Shown in pieces: positions 1 to 9,750 of a DNA stretch of 64,000 nucleotides. The stretch comes from Ryuthela nishihirai (taxonomy: Eukaryota; Arthropoda; Arachnida; Araneae; Heptathelidae). Each line of letters starts with the position of its first letter. Position 1 is the first letter of the stretch. The notes under the pieces were generated by a model. That model saw only the letters and a list, made by a program, of their open reading frames with translations. It was not told where the DNA came from and did not search any database. Where the stretch lies: the NCBI GenBank assembly GCA_038380435.1, contig JAWZYU010000005.1, positions 33,006,001-33,070,000 on the forward strand, in the 5' to 3' direction. Both the position numbers and the translations under genes were made by a program.

Positions 1-66
1 CGATGCCAGATATTTTTTCTGAATTTTGTAATCAACCGTAGTGTTCGGATACTTTTTTGAGCGATG
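1..66. mobile_element. MITE-A, right-end fragment
   Basis: This is the right arm of the palindromic MITE-A family, cut by the window start. It reads through the arm motifs (CCAGATATTTTTTCTGAAT, GTGTTCGGATAC) to TTTTTTGAGCGA and a flanking TA at 67-68. The last bases differ slightly from the usual GAGCGACTG end. The left part lies outside the window. Confidence 0.85.
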
Positions 67-697
67 TACGCTTCAAAGCATAGCTATGTGTGGAAAATCA
101 CACACAGGCGATCACTCCAGTGAAGTCGCCTTACAGGGGTTAATAAATTGAAGTGCGTGGCAACGAAAGGAGAGTGCTCTTAGATTTTCTCACTTTCCAT
201 ATGTTTTCCGCAAATAATGAATGATTTAGAGATTTTTAATGTGAAATAAATATTAATATATTTAAATACTTGCTGATTCAATTGTAATCTTGGATTTCAG
301 TTTTATTGAAAAAAAATATGATTTCGATGTTTTTAAAATTATTTTCGTTCTTAAAGAAATTTTTTTAGAAAGGAAAATTAACGTTCACTCGTATTGCAAT
401 TTTTAATACTCAACTTGTATATTTTAAACCCAGAAGCCAAATATAGCATTTTTTTAGAATAACATTTATCAGAGATTTGGAATAGTCTTTAAAATTTATA
501 AAGCTTAATCAATGATTACATGACATACGGAAATTTCGCTTCTGACTTATCCCCGATAATAGATGCGAAATTGCAGAACTTCCGCATCTAAAATGAGGTA
601 GCAAAAGAGTGACTTTTGTCCAAAAAAATTTACACGATGATTTTGTTGAGCGCTCTTGTGTGCCAAGCAAAATCATCCAGCTTTCCACTCTCTGGTA
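67..697. other. AT-rich sequence, nothing recognised
   Basis: No gene, known repeat or RNA signal was recognised. Short open frames on both strands (around 509-866) run partly into the neighbouring MITE-A and have no domain-like content. Confidence 0.5.
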
Positions 698-911
698 CAG
701 TAGCTCAAAAAAGTATTCGAACACTATGGTTGATAACAGAATTCAGAAAAAATATCTGGCAACGATTTTTTTAGAAATTAATGATCTGGCAACCTTCGTG
801 TCACGTGACACGAAGGTTGCCAGCTCACTAATTTCTAAAAAAATCGTTGCCAGATATTTTTTCTGAATTCTGTAATCAACCATAGTGTTCGGATACTTTT
901 TTGAGCGACTG
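698..911. mobile_element. MITE-A, complete palindromic copy
   Basis: The element is one long inverted repeat. The left arm starts CAGTAGCTCAAAAAAGTATT and the right arm ends TTTTTTGAGCGACTG, with TA on both sides (696-697 and 912-913). The arms meet at a short perfect palindrome around GTGTCACGTGACAC. TA duplication and the CAGT start are what Tc1/mariner-type elements leave. With no coding capacity it is a foldback MITE. Transcribed through, it would form a hairpin of about 100 bp. Confidence 0.9.
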
Positions 912-913
912 TA

Positions 914-1584
914 CTATAGGTGGCCATACCTGCAGTAGAAAAATTAATCATTTCACTTTTACACGTGATAAACGTATTTGTTTGCACTCTTAACTTTACA
1001 TATGATTTGACCTCAATATAGACCTTGTCTTCACCTTGATCAGAAATATTTAGCGATTCAGCAACGCAAATACCACAGAGTGAAAACGGCAACTATTAGG
1101 TTGGCCGTGCGTGCATGTGTTTTGGATACCATCGCAGCCCGATATGCAGAAGACTATTGCATCCCAAACTCTCCTCATCTCTCATGCTTGCTTCCTTATC
1201 CCCTTAAGGGTTAGCCGCTAATTGTAAATTACAACGCCACCTCTTCTAGTGGACCTGGCGGAATTCTTTCTGTTCTCTCCTAACTTTAATCCACTCTCAT
1301 AAAAGGTTCCAAGAAGAGTAACCTCGCTTTTCTTTAATGCAAAACTGTTGGGCTTTTTCTTTCAATTCCGCAGCATTGTTCGTTAAAACAGAACCTAAAT
1401 CATGCTATAGCATTATTTTTATATCAAATTTATTGTTTGGTGTAATTAAAAAATTTATAATCAGTGTTTCTAAGGAAAAACATCTTTCTCATAAATTGAT
1501 ATCATAATTTTTTTTTATTATAACGATTCTGATATTTGGGAATCTGAAACGGCTCGACGTATCTAATATGTATAATAATAAGAA
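914..1584. other. unassigned sequence
   Basis: Mixed-composition DNA with no recognised gene or repeat. An open frame on minus at 835-1092 owes its end to the neighbouring MITE-A. Confidence 0.5.
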
Positions 1585-1772
1585 AATAAATACCCCCTCA
1601 AGCAGCTGCTTGCTACAGAAGTCTGACAGGACCCTGTCAGTAGAAGTTCTGTGAGGATGGCCGGACCTCAGCAGAAAAACAACACAAACATCCAGTATAT
1701 TTCCCGGTGCTCGAACCCAGGTCCCGTAGATCACTAGCCAAGCGCGCTAACCACTGGGCCACGGGACGGCTT
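1585..1772 (-). mobile_element. SINE-C, near full length
   Basis: Read on minus, it has a Ser/Leu-tRNA-like head with an A box (TGGCCcAGTGGTTAG form), a B box (GGTTCGAGCAC form), a middle with CTGACAGG/CCTGTCAG, and the end CTTGAGGGGGTATTTATTT. The B box is slightly diverged from the family GGTTCGAGCCC. Such heads supply an internal RNA polymerase III promoter. No clear TSD was found. Confidence 0.85.
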
Positions 1773-1794
1773 AGTATATACGCTAAAGCTCGAA

Positions 1795-1908
1795 AGCCGT
1801 TAATGTGCACATTACCTAGCTAATCTGCAGATTAACTGATTTGCTCCGTTAACGTGCGGAATCAAGAGTTTTCCGCATTTTACCTAGATAATGTGCACAT
1901 TAACGGCT
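1795..1908. mobile_element. short inverted-repeat element
   Basis: A perfect 20-bp inverted repeat (AGCCGTTAATGTGCACATTA at 1795-1814 and its complement at 1889-1908) encloses about 74 bp. Each arm contains the self-complementary TAATGTGCACATTA. Words of the same kind (CCTAGGTAAT, TGCAGATTA) recur in the array at 2283-2370 and at 2405-2460, so they probably belong to one family. It has no coding capacity. Confidence 0.7.
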
Positions 1909-1989
1909 TCCGTATCGTTAAAGTTCAAAAGTTTGTTTCTCTCATAGTGGTGAATCTCTTGAATATGAATCTTCGTGTCACGTGATTCA

Positions 1990-2139
1990 CTCGTCCGCAT
2001 TATGAAAAACGCCCCGGATGAGCGGAGGCCAAGTGAGAACGAATCGGTAAAGTGATTTATTCTTGATAGCGAATCACTAAAATGATTCGTTCTCACTTGG
2101 CCTGCTCATTTTGGGGGCGTTTTTTATAATTCGGACGAC
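1990..2139. mobile_element. foldback MITE with 67-bp arms and TGATTCA repeats
   Basis: The left arm from CTCGTCCGCATTATGAAAAA and the right arm ending ATAATTCGGACGAC are near-complementary over about 67 bp and share AACGCCCC and GGCCAAGTGAGAACGAATC. TGATTCA flanks both sides (1983-1989 and 2140-2146), consistent with a 7-8 bp target duplication. The superfamily is not assigned. Confidence 0.75.
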
Positions 2140-2282
2140 TGATTCATGTTGACAGAGGGATGACCCTGGTTTCAACTCTACTCTCGGACACTAGATAAAT
2201 AACATTATGTTAATTTAAGCGTACAGAAACGTTCCTGTTGTTCCAGCAAAGATCTTATTTTCACTTTAACGAGTGCCTAATA

Positions 2283-2370
2283 GGTAATGTGCAGATTATC
2301 CAGGTAATTTGCAGATTACCTAGGTAATGTGCAGATTATCCAGGTAATTTGCAGATTACCTAGGTAATTT
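2283..2370 (+). repeat. 40-bp tandem repeat, two units plus start of a third
   Basis: The unit starts GGTAATGTGCAGATTATCCA and is repeated exactly at 2283-2322 and 2323-2362. Within each unit the halves are similar (GCAGATTATCC, GCAGATTACCT). Diverged relatives continue to about 2460. It is related to the inverted-repeat element at 1795-1908. Confidence 0.8.
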
Positions 2371-2577
2371 GAGAAATGAAACAATTTTCCTTACGTTAAC
2401 GGATCACCCTAGTTAATCTGCACAATACCTAGATAATCTGTAGAATAACTGATTTCTGCACTTTAGCGGTAACATATAAACAAATGCTATAAATACTGAC
2501 ACTGAAGGTTAAATTCCAAAGAATGCAAATGATGGAAAAAGCATTAGAGAATTAAATTCTTAGTTTGTAAATTTTTT

Positions 2578-2745
2578 ACACCTCTCAAACAGCTGTTTAT
2601 CACTGGTCTGATAAGAGCCTGTCGATTTAAGACGTCAGATGACCAATTATGAAGGCGAGATCTCAGCAGAAAGAAAATAGCCATACCTATAGGATCTCGA
2701 ATCCAGGTCCTATAAACTTGAAGCGTGTAAACACAATGATAACAA
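2578..2745 (-). mobile_element. old, diverged SINE-C
   Basis: It keeps the order of SINE-C on minus (tail words, CTGATAAGAGCCTGTC, GATCTCAGCAGAAAG, a B-box relic TCGAATCCAGGTCC) but with many substitutions and without a clear A box. It is older than the other copies. Confidence 0.65.
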
Positions 2746-3232
2746 GGACGATGTCAAACTCAATAAATTTAACAAATGTCAGTTTTCAACGACGCAGTTT
2801 TTGTTAATCATTTTGAATCTTCTGTGGGCCTTATTCTTGAACAATCTTCTTTATCATTAGCTATCCATTATTTAAAACTTCTTTTTTACAGACAACAATG
2901 TTGACATGCTGCGAGTCAATACTAACAAATATGCTGAATTCAGTGAAAATGATAGTGGTTATAAAAGTCGAAACTGGTAGTTCAGTATAAACTACTGATG
3001 AAATATGAGGAGGATTCATCAATGCAATTACCTTGAATATGGGTGTTTTTTGGATGTCGAAAATCTCAGACTACAGGTACGTATTAAGAGTCAAGAGATT
3101 TTTCAAAAGCATTCATTATTAATATTTAACATCAAACAAACAAACAACAACAACAAAAAAAAATCAATTGGAATATTGTTACAAAGAGAAAATTTACAGC
3201 AATCTGAAGTTTTCTCTTCAAACTCTATAAAC
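2746..3232. other. unassigned sequence with (CAAA/CAA)n microsatellite
   Basis: No gene is recognised. A simple repeat of CAAA, CAA and A runs lies at about 3134-3163. The open frame 3005-3313 crosses into the hAT terminus and is not protein-like. Confidence 0.5.
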
Positions 3233-5241
3233 CAGAGCTTCTTAAACTTTTTCCAGTCGCGACCCCTTTTCGCCCGAGAAATTTTTACGCGACCCGGGTA
3301 TATAGGTATTTGAAATAGGTATACAAATCAAACATTTTACTGATAGTAAATCATAAAGAAATTTATTTTAAAACAATTCTTTGGTATACATATAAATATT
3401 ACCATTTATTAAAGACGAAAGCAAATTGGCATACTAATGAGATGGATGTGCTTGGTTATTTTCAGATAAATAATTAAATCTTGGCTGAATATTTGACACT
3501 GCAGGACGTAGAGCGTCTTCAACGTTTTTCAGAGTTGTTCGATATTTTGATTTTATAATCGTCAATGCTGAGAACGCCGCTTCGCATAAATACGTACTGC
3601 AAATTGGGAGAAGTATGTTTAGGGTCATCTCAGAAATCGTTGGAAATTGTGTCTTAATCCCAAGCCAAAATTCATTTAACATTTTTTAGGAAACTCAAGT
3701 TTTAAACCTGTGTCTATTGATAACTCGGCAAATTCTTCTTGAACTTTTAATGGCACATGACTGACGTTTTTGATTTCAATTGAGTATGATTTATGAATCC
3801 AACTTAGTTTTTTAGAATCAAAATTTGAAGGGAAATATTTCTGAAACTGTGTCTCCAGGCGCTTCAGATGATTAATTGTAACGCTTACAATTAAATCTTT
3901 GGGAAGGTTATTTTCAATTATAAAATCATCTGTAGCTGTAAACATTTCTAAAGAACCATTTTCCACCCTATTCTTCCATATGATAACTTTTTTAGTAAAA
4001 CTTTCAATTTTATCTTTTAACATAAATTTTAAACACATTTTTTCCTTGAAGCGACGTGTTTAAATCATTGAGGTTTTCGAAAATATCCAACAAATAACAC
4101 AGTTTTGAAAGCCATAAGTCATTATGAAAAAAATTAACAAAATCGGATTTCTGCTCAGTCAAAAATATAACAACTTCATCTTTCAATTTCAATAATCTGT
4201 TTAAACTTCGCCCTCTTGAGAACCACCTTACCTCTGCATGTAGTAATAAGCTTTTGTAATCGGAGTCCATATCTTTGCAAAGGTTTGAAAACAAACACTG
4301 TTAAGGTTTAGTGAAGTTAATGATTTTGATAGTATCGCGAAGCACAACATACTCTGGTGATATTTTATTGGCTACGAGTGCCTCTCGATGGATCATGCAG
4401 TGAGTAAAAGTGATATGTTCATTGCCACCAGCTTTAACTTTTGCTACAAATCCAACATTCTCACCCATCATTGCTCTAGCACCGTCTGTACAGTCTCCAA
4501 CGCAATTTTTCCACTGTAAGCATTTTTTTGTGAAAAATTCATCGACTTAGGATATATATCTTCCTCTCTTGTGTGCCCTTCCAAAGGGCGACAAAACAAT
4601 AATTCCTCATGTATGCTTCCTTCATAAACATATCTTACGTAAAGTAACAACTGTGCCATTTTAGAAATATCAGTTGCTTTACAGAACTGAATTGCAAACT
4701 TTGGGCTGCCCTTAAACCTGGTAATAAGCTGCTGGAATTGGTCTTTATTAATTTCCGAAATTCTTTTGGAAACAGTATCATTCGATAAAGGAATTTTACG
4801 AATTTCATCCCCATACTTTTTCCCCTGATCTATTTCTGACATTTTAATAGCAGCAGGTAACACGAGATCTTCTTCTATCGCGTAGGGCTTTTTAGTTTTT
4901 GCAATTAAATAAGAAGTTTCGTAAGATGCAAGTAAATACTTTTCGTTAAGACGTGGCGCCTTGTGCGAGAGAGCCATACCTTCGTTGACAATAACAAATT
5001 TCTCAAAACGTTGTTTTTCTTTATTTGAAGCTTTTACAAGTCGTTCAAAATATTCCTTTGGTTTATTTCAGTTCGCTGCATGCTTCGTATTAAGATGCCG
5101 TTTTAGTTTGGCTGGATTTATGCTCCCCGCAGCCAAAACTTCATTACAAATTAAGCAAAGAAGTTTTTCCACACCATCATGATTATTAGAAGTAAATCCA
5201 TATTACAAAAATGATTCGACACATTTTCTTTTTCTTGCCAT
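3233..5241 (-). mobile_element. decayed ZBED5-like hAT DNA transposon
   Basis: The terminus at 3233 reads CAGAGCTTCTTAAACTTTTT followed by CCAGTCGCGACCCC. This is the CAG...TTCTTAAACTTTTT...CGCGACCCC type of end carried by ZBED5-like hAT elements. The transposase relic lies inside on minus (3434-5241). No matching terminal repeat was found right of 5241, so the 5' end is lost or too diverged. The element cannot be autonomous. Confidence 0.75.
3434..5241 (-). pseudogene. ZBED5/SCAND3-like hAT transposase, broken
   Basis: An intact gene would encode a hAT transposase that cuts and pastes its element in the nucleus. Read on minus from ATG 5241-5239 (MARKRKCVESFL), the order is: a BED zinc finger with CLIC...HLNTKH (about 5165-5080); a central block 4977-4468 with ASYETSYLIAKTKKPYAIEE, IPLSNDTVSKRI and VRYVYEGSIHEELLFC; a block 4294-3676 with EVRWFSRGRSLNRL; and a C-terminal hAT dimerisation block 3682-3434 with CEAAFSALTIIKSKYRTTL. 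Breaks seen: TAA as codon 13 (5205-5203), TGA just after the BED finger (5070-5068), and at least three frame changes further on. Total length, about 600 codons, fits the family. Some animal genomes have domesticated relatives, but the stops argue against that here. Confidence 0.85.
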
Positions 5242-5633
5242 TTAGGTATACTACAACCCGGTAGCGAAAAGTCTGCCGTATTGTCATCAGTATTTTTTAC
5301 CTCTTCTTATCCATAATCCAATACAATCCAAAGATATACTATTTTGAAACTTACATGCTGAGGAATGAAGGTTTAAAATGTGTTTCTGGTCTCCTGATTT
5401 ATATATTGATCTTATGATAGATGTTTTTAACATTGGAGGTATAACAGCAGTAGTGTGAACAGCTGAATTTTGCCAGAATTTTAAAAATATCGTTATTTGA
5501 GTATTTAATGTGATTAATGTATATATTGTCGATTCAGGGATATTTTTTTTTCCATTGATTTTATCAACTATGCTGCGAATATGGAAATCACTAATTTCAG
5601 GTAAATAAAAACTGTAAGTGCAACTGGGAGCTA
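5242..5633. other. AT-rich sequence, probable hAT 5' flank
   Basis: No gene is recognised. Part may be the degraded 5' end of the hAT element. Confidence 0.4.
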
Positions 5634-5975
5634 CAGTCGCTCAAAAAAGTATCCGAACACTATGATTGATTACAGAATTCAGAAAAAATATCTGGAAACG
5701 ATTTTTTTAGAAATTCGTGATCTGGCAACCTTTGTGTCACGTGTCGTTGACAAATATTTTTTTCTGAATTCTGTAATCAACCATAGTGCACGAAGGTTGC
5801 CAGATCACTAATTTCTAAAAAAATCGTTGCCAGATATTTTTTCTGAATTCTGTAATCAACCATAGTGCACGAAGGTTGCCAGATCACTAATTTCTAAAAA
5901 AAATCGTTGCCAGATATTTTTTCGTAATATATTCTGTAATCAACCATAATGTTCGGATACTTTTTTGAGCGACTG
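5634..5975. mobile_element. MITE-A with right arm partly triplicated
   Basis: A standard left end (CAGTCGCTCAAAAAAGTATC, TA before it) is followed by three consecutive versions of the right arm. Each runs AGATATTTTTTCTGAATTCT to ATCAACCATAGTG and then jumps back to CACGAAGGTTGCCAGATCAC. The last version reaches GAGCGACTG and TA. Length is 342 bp against about 215 bp. The repeated jump at the same point suggests replication slippage on the hairpin. Confidence 0.85.
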
Positions 5976-6264
5976 TACAGCATTAAAATTATCTTCAAGG
6001 GTAATGGATTTTTTTGAAGTTCTGAAACGTGGAATCGAAACCCATTTTTTTAATAATTTTTTGATGAGAGCTAGATTTGGGTTTATTGCCCAAAACATTG
6101 TTGATAAGCTGCCAAATCATTTGAAATCTCTAAGTAAAACTATTTTTAATGTTTTTAATAAGGCTATTGACAGGATTCCTTTCCTTAACATATATAGTTT
6201 TTTAAGCCATGTTATGTCTGTTATTTTTGTATGATATCCACATTTTATCTCTATTTGCGATTCA
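5976..6264 (+). pseudogene. possible LINE C-terminal remnant
   Basis: An open frame continues from MITE-A. Its middle (NIVDKLPNHLKSLSKTIFN) resembles the KLPNHLK-type C-terminus common in non-LTR retrotransposon polyproteins. This is a weak, motif-level resemblance. The neighbouring endonuclease remnant is on the other strand, so they would be different elements. It may equally be a chance ORF. Confidence 0.25.
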
Positions 6265-6274
6265 CGTGTCAGTG

Positions 6275-6520
6275 GATTGGATTGGATTGTTTTACCTCTG
6301 AACGGCACTTTTTTGCACACACTGGGCTAAATGGCCAGGCCACAAGGACCCCGAAGGCTCAGAGAAGGTTGGGGGAGGGGACCTACTGGAACAGCTGTTG
6401 GGAGACAGATGGTTGCCTCCCGTCAAGGCCATCCAGCGTGTTCTTTAACGTGCACAGGGTATGGCTCTCCCGCACACGGGCCACGGCTTAACGTCCCATC
6501 CGACGGACGGCGGCCTTTAC
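6275..6520 (-). mobile_element. SINE-B, head-less (5' truncated), with imperfect TSD
   Basis: It runs from the 3' tail (TTGTTTTACCTCTGAACGGC) to the GACGGACGGCGGCC block and then stops before the tRNA-like head. ACGTGTCAGTG at 6264-6274 and ACGTGTTAGTG at 6521-6531 flank it as a TSD with one mismatch. Truncation at the head side is what incomplete target-primed reverse transcription gives. Confidence 0.85.
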
Positions 6521-6637
6521 ACGTGTTAGTGAGTCGATAATCCATTCTTTATCATTTCTGCGTTTTTTTTTTGTTTGGTCCATGAGATCGAGCATTGCTT
6601 TGTTAAAATTATGAAGGAAATTTATCAGTGTATTGTA

Positions 6638-6849
6638 CAGTCGCTCAAAAAAGTATCCGAACACTATGGTTGATTACAGAATTCAGAAAAAATATCTGGC
6701 AACGTTTTTTTAGAAATGAGTGATCTGGCAACCTTCTGTCACGTGACATGAAGGTTGCCAGATCACTCATCTCTAAAAAAATCGTTGCCAGATATTTTTT
6801 CTGAATTCTGTAATCAACCATAGTGTTCGGATACTTTTTTGAGCGACTG
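6638..6849. mobile_element. MITE-A, complete
   Basis: Ends CAGTCGCTC...GAGCGACTG with flanking TA (6636-6637, 6850-6851), and arms joined at GTCACGTGACATG. It sits inside the LINE endonuclease remnant, so it is younger than that. Confidence 0.9.
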
Positions 6850-6854
6850 TACAT

Positions 6855-7300
6855 TTCGTTAGTGTCACTAATCTCCAGTAAAGGTGTGAAGTCTATAATT
6901 TTTAGTTTGTTAATAGCGTGTTCATTTTTAAAATTTATGTGTTTATTCGTGTCAGCACGAGGCAAGTGTTCTGTTTGGAATTATCAAGCTGTATGTTTAT
7001 CATAATCGGGGGTATTTATTTATTTATTTTTATGTTTATCATAATCGCATAGTGATCTGCAATTTTTCTTATGTGTACTAGAGAAAGTGTTCGTAATCGT
7101 AATTTTTTTATCAATATGATCAATGCAAGTACTTGAAAATTGAGTCCCCGAAAATTCTCGTGTGTAGTCTGCAATGGTGTGGACAAATCCAAAGTTACTT
7201 AAGATATTTTTGTAATTATTCAATCCGACAAAATTTCTATTAAAACAGTTTATATTCGAGTTTCCCACAATGATAGTCGATTGCCGTTTTCCAACCAAGG
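6855..7300 (-). pseudogene. LINE endonuclease-domain remnant
   Basis: Read on minus from 7298, the frame shows IIVGNSNINCFNRN, then YKNILSNFGFVHTIADYTRE and CIDHI. This is the pattern of the apurinic endonuclease domain of non-LTR retrotransposons (GD.N.....Y...L.......T.......IDHI). The usual GDSNI/GDFNI aspartate reads N here. It encodes no complete domain. It is interrupted by a 22-nt insertion (7009-7030), and the older sequence probably continues left past MITE-A. A Jockey/CR1-type source is likely, but the clade is not assigned. Confidence 0.6.
7009..7030 (+). mobile_element. 22-nt SINE-C tail-only insertion with 17-bp TSD
   Basis: GGGGTATTTATTTATTTATT plus TT matches only the last part of SINE-C. 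It is flanked by perfect copies of TATGTTTATCATAATCG at 6992-7008 and 7031-7047. This is the extreme product of 5' truncation during target-primed reverse transcription. It lies in the LINE remnant. Confidence 0.8.
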
Positions 7301-7646
7301 TCTTAAATTGGCAAGGAATAAGGGTAAATCTAAGTTAGGTAAACTATATAGTCCGATTGTGTCAAAAGTAAGAGTAAAATAAGTAAAAGTCAAATAAAAT
7401 TATATACATGAAATGATAAAAGATACATTGGAATAGCATCAAAACCCTAAATTTGGCCCATGTGCTAAGAGACGTGTTCAAAAACACGCTGGATGTTCTT
7501 GACAAGGAAGCTTTCATCTTTCGCCTAACAGTTGCCCAAAGGACTCCCTTTCCCATTTTTCTCTAAGCTTTTGAGGTCCTTATGCTTGCCATTCAGCCCG
7601 TTGTTTATATAAAAATGCCTCTCTGAGATAAAACAATCTAACCTCT
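7301..7646. other. unassigned, AT-rich
   Basis: No gene is recognised. Around 7450-7560 words such as ACACGCTGGATGTTCTTGAC and CTAACAGTTG resemble the SINE-B body, so a very old SINE-B fragment on + is possible. Confidence 0.4.
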
Positions 7647-7850
7647 AATATAATAAATACCCCCTCAAGCAGCTGCTTGCCACAGAAATCTAACAGGAGC
7701 CTGTCAGTTTATGTGCCAGAGTAGAGGGTCTGAGAGGATGGCATGACCTCAGCACAAAAACGACACATACATCCATGCCTTACCCGGGGCCCGAACCCAG
7801 GTCCCCTTAGATCAGTAGCCAAGCACGCTAACCACTCGGCCACGGGACTA
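7647..7850 (-). mobile_element. SINE-C, full length
   Basis: On minus: head with A box, B box (GGTTCGGGCCC, slightly changed), CTGACAGG middle, and tail GGGGGTATTTATT. It ends at GTAGTCCCGTGGCCGAGTGG on the head side. No clear TSD. Confidence 0.9.
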
Positions 7851-8364
7851 CGTGCATTTATATCATTATTAATAAATAATTTTAAAGTAATTTTTTTTTT
7901 TCAAATTTCGGCTGAACTGTTTAGAACCGACAGCAGGATATATGCTGGTTCACTTTGGTAATAAACATGCCAGTCCACTGGTCATAAATATTTAGTTTGT
8001 GAGAATTCAAATTGAAATACAATCAGTAAGTATGTACATATTTTTTCACATTTTGTCATTTACGCTGAATTGCATTTTTTAAAGAATGTATTTTGAAACT
8101 ATGCTCCTCTATAGTTTTAGTTTGATAAACCATACGACATGAATAAAGATTGGTGGCACTGGATAGAAACTAGGCTGATTGCACAGTCCCGTAAATCACT
8201 GTTTCTCACTCTCTTTTTGCTCATGGACCCTGTTATGAGTTTTATTGCTTTTCTTCGTATGTTTAGGGCGCCAAATTTTCAGTCCAGCCCAATAGTAAGT
8301 TTAAAAATACGAGAGAAATCTCGGTGCTAGACTATACAAGCTACGGCCGCCAATTTTTGAGTTT
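7851..8364. other. unassigned, AT-rich
   Basis: No gene or repeat recognised. Confidence 0.5.
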
Positions 8365-8376
8365 TAAAAATCCGGA

Positions 8377-8764
8377 TTGGGTTGGGTTGTTTTACCTATG
8401 AGCGGCACTTTTTTGCACACCATGGGCTAAATGGCCAGGTCATAAGGACCCCGAAGGCTCAGAGAAGGTTGGGGGAGGGGATCCACTGGAACAGCTGTTG
8501 GGAGACAGATGGTAGCCTCCCGCCAAGGCCATCCAGCGTATTGTTTAACGTGCACAGGGTAGGGCTCTCCCGCACACGGGGCCACGGCTTAACGTCCCAT
8601 CCGACGGACGGCGGCCTTTCCAAACCCATCGGTGTCCCCTACTGACCTTGGGCAGGGCGGAGAATTTTGCGGAGATAAATCTCAACGCTGACCCAGCTGG
8701 GACTCGAACCTGGGAACTACAGATTACGAGCCTGGCGCGCTACCGACTGAGCCACACCCGCCCC
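8377..8764 (-). mobile_element. SINE-B, full length with 12-bp TSD
   Basis: This full copy has a perfect TSD, TAAAAATCCGGA, at 8365-8376 and 8765-8776. On minus: a G-rich 5' end, A box (TGGCTCAGTCGG), anticodon-loop-like CTCGTAA, B box GGTTCGAGTCC, then a GC-rich body (GTCCGTCGGATGGGACGTTA, GTGCACGTTAAAGAACACGC in the family consensus) and a tail GGTAAAACAACCCAACCC. A and B boxes at this spacing form an internal RNA polymerase III promoter. The tail lacks a long poly(A). Mobilisation needs LINE enzymes supplied in trans. Confidence 0.95.
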
Positions 8765-8776
8765 TAAAAATCCGGA

Positions 8777-9100
8777 GATTGTAAAGTTGGCGTGAAGTGA
8801 ATTTCTCTCATCCCTTCCCCCCTCAAAAAAAGAAAGAAAAAGATAACAGATAGAGTAGCGGATGACAACGATATATTGGTTCGAAAATAATTGAAGCAAT
8901 CATTAATTTTGTTTTAAAATTTTATTAATTAATAAAAAATACATATTATTTTTTATTTAACTTTAATTTATACTTTTAATTAATTTTTACAACTTTGCAA
9001 CAATTTTGTTTTCTTCCGGTTTCACAATATATTCTTAAAATTCTGTACACTCTATTATTATTAATTTTCGTCACAATTCTGCTTTCACCATGGACATACA
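8777..9100. other. very AT-rich sequence
   Basis: TTAATTAATAAAAAATA-type low-complexity DNA with no gene. Confidence 0.5.
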
Positions 9101-9385
9101 CAATCGTATCAGAATAATATGACCACCTGCCACAGTATAAAAAATAAATAAATACCCCCTCAAGCAGCTGCTTGCCACAGAGGTCTGACAGGAGCCTGCC
9201 AGTTTATATGCCAGAGTAGAAGGTCTGAGAGGATGGCAGGACCTCAGCAGAAAAACAACACGAACATCCATGCCTTACCCGGGGCTCGAACCCAGGTTCC
9301 GTAGATCAGTAGCCAAGCGCGCTAACCACTCGGCCACGGGACGGCCTTACGCATGGTAGGTGGTCATATAATTCTGATACGACTG
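9101..9385. mobile_element. MITE-D interrupted by SINE-C
   Basis: The outer arms CAATCGTATCAGAATAATAT and ATAATTCTGATACGACTG are inverted copies, extended by GACCACCTGCCA and TGGTAGGTGGTC. A SINE-C (9143-9346) sits near the palindrome centre. The same arrangement occurs at 50061-50335. Confidence 0.8.
9143..9346 (-). mobile_element. SINE-C, full length, inside MITE-D
   Basis: Complete head with A and B boxes (B box GGTTCGAGCCC intact on minus), CTGACAGG middle, and tail TATTTATTTATTT. It is younger than the MITE-D it splits. Confidence 0.9.
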
Positions 9386-9740
9386 TTATATTTTTTCATC
9401 CTGGAAAATGCTCGCTCGAAAAATGCTATGTTAACAAGGTATAGAGAGCATTTTTCCTTCTAATTTAGGTAATTTTCGCTCTAATTTAGAAAATTCGATT
9501 CTTTTTCATTGTTGAAATTAATTTAACATTAAAAATATAGTTATGGGATCTTTTTGTTTTAACGTTCATAATAGCTTTTTGAAAAACATGTTTAATATTG
9601 ATTTCTAAGGGAATTTTTATTAAACAATAATAAAAATTCTTAGGCTTAATTTATGGCCTTATTAACTTAAGACTAATTTTTGGCCTTGTTCGTCTAGCCA
9701 TTTTAGCGGGTTGAACTTCGTAGAACTTGGCAACCTGAAC
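9386..9740. other. unassigned, AT-rich
   Basis: Locally repetitive CTAATTTAGGTAATTTTCGC-like words at 9455-9500. No gene. Confidence 0.5.
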
Positions 9741-9750
9741 ATAATCCAGG

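Noticed and set aside
8690..8764. Possible tRNA genes at the heads of SINE-B and SINE-C
   Set aside because: The A and B boxes are good, but acceptor and T stems do not pair properly, no CCA-end or terminator context follows, and each is continuous with a SINE body.
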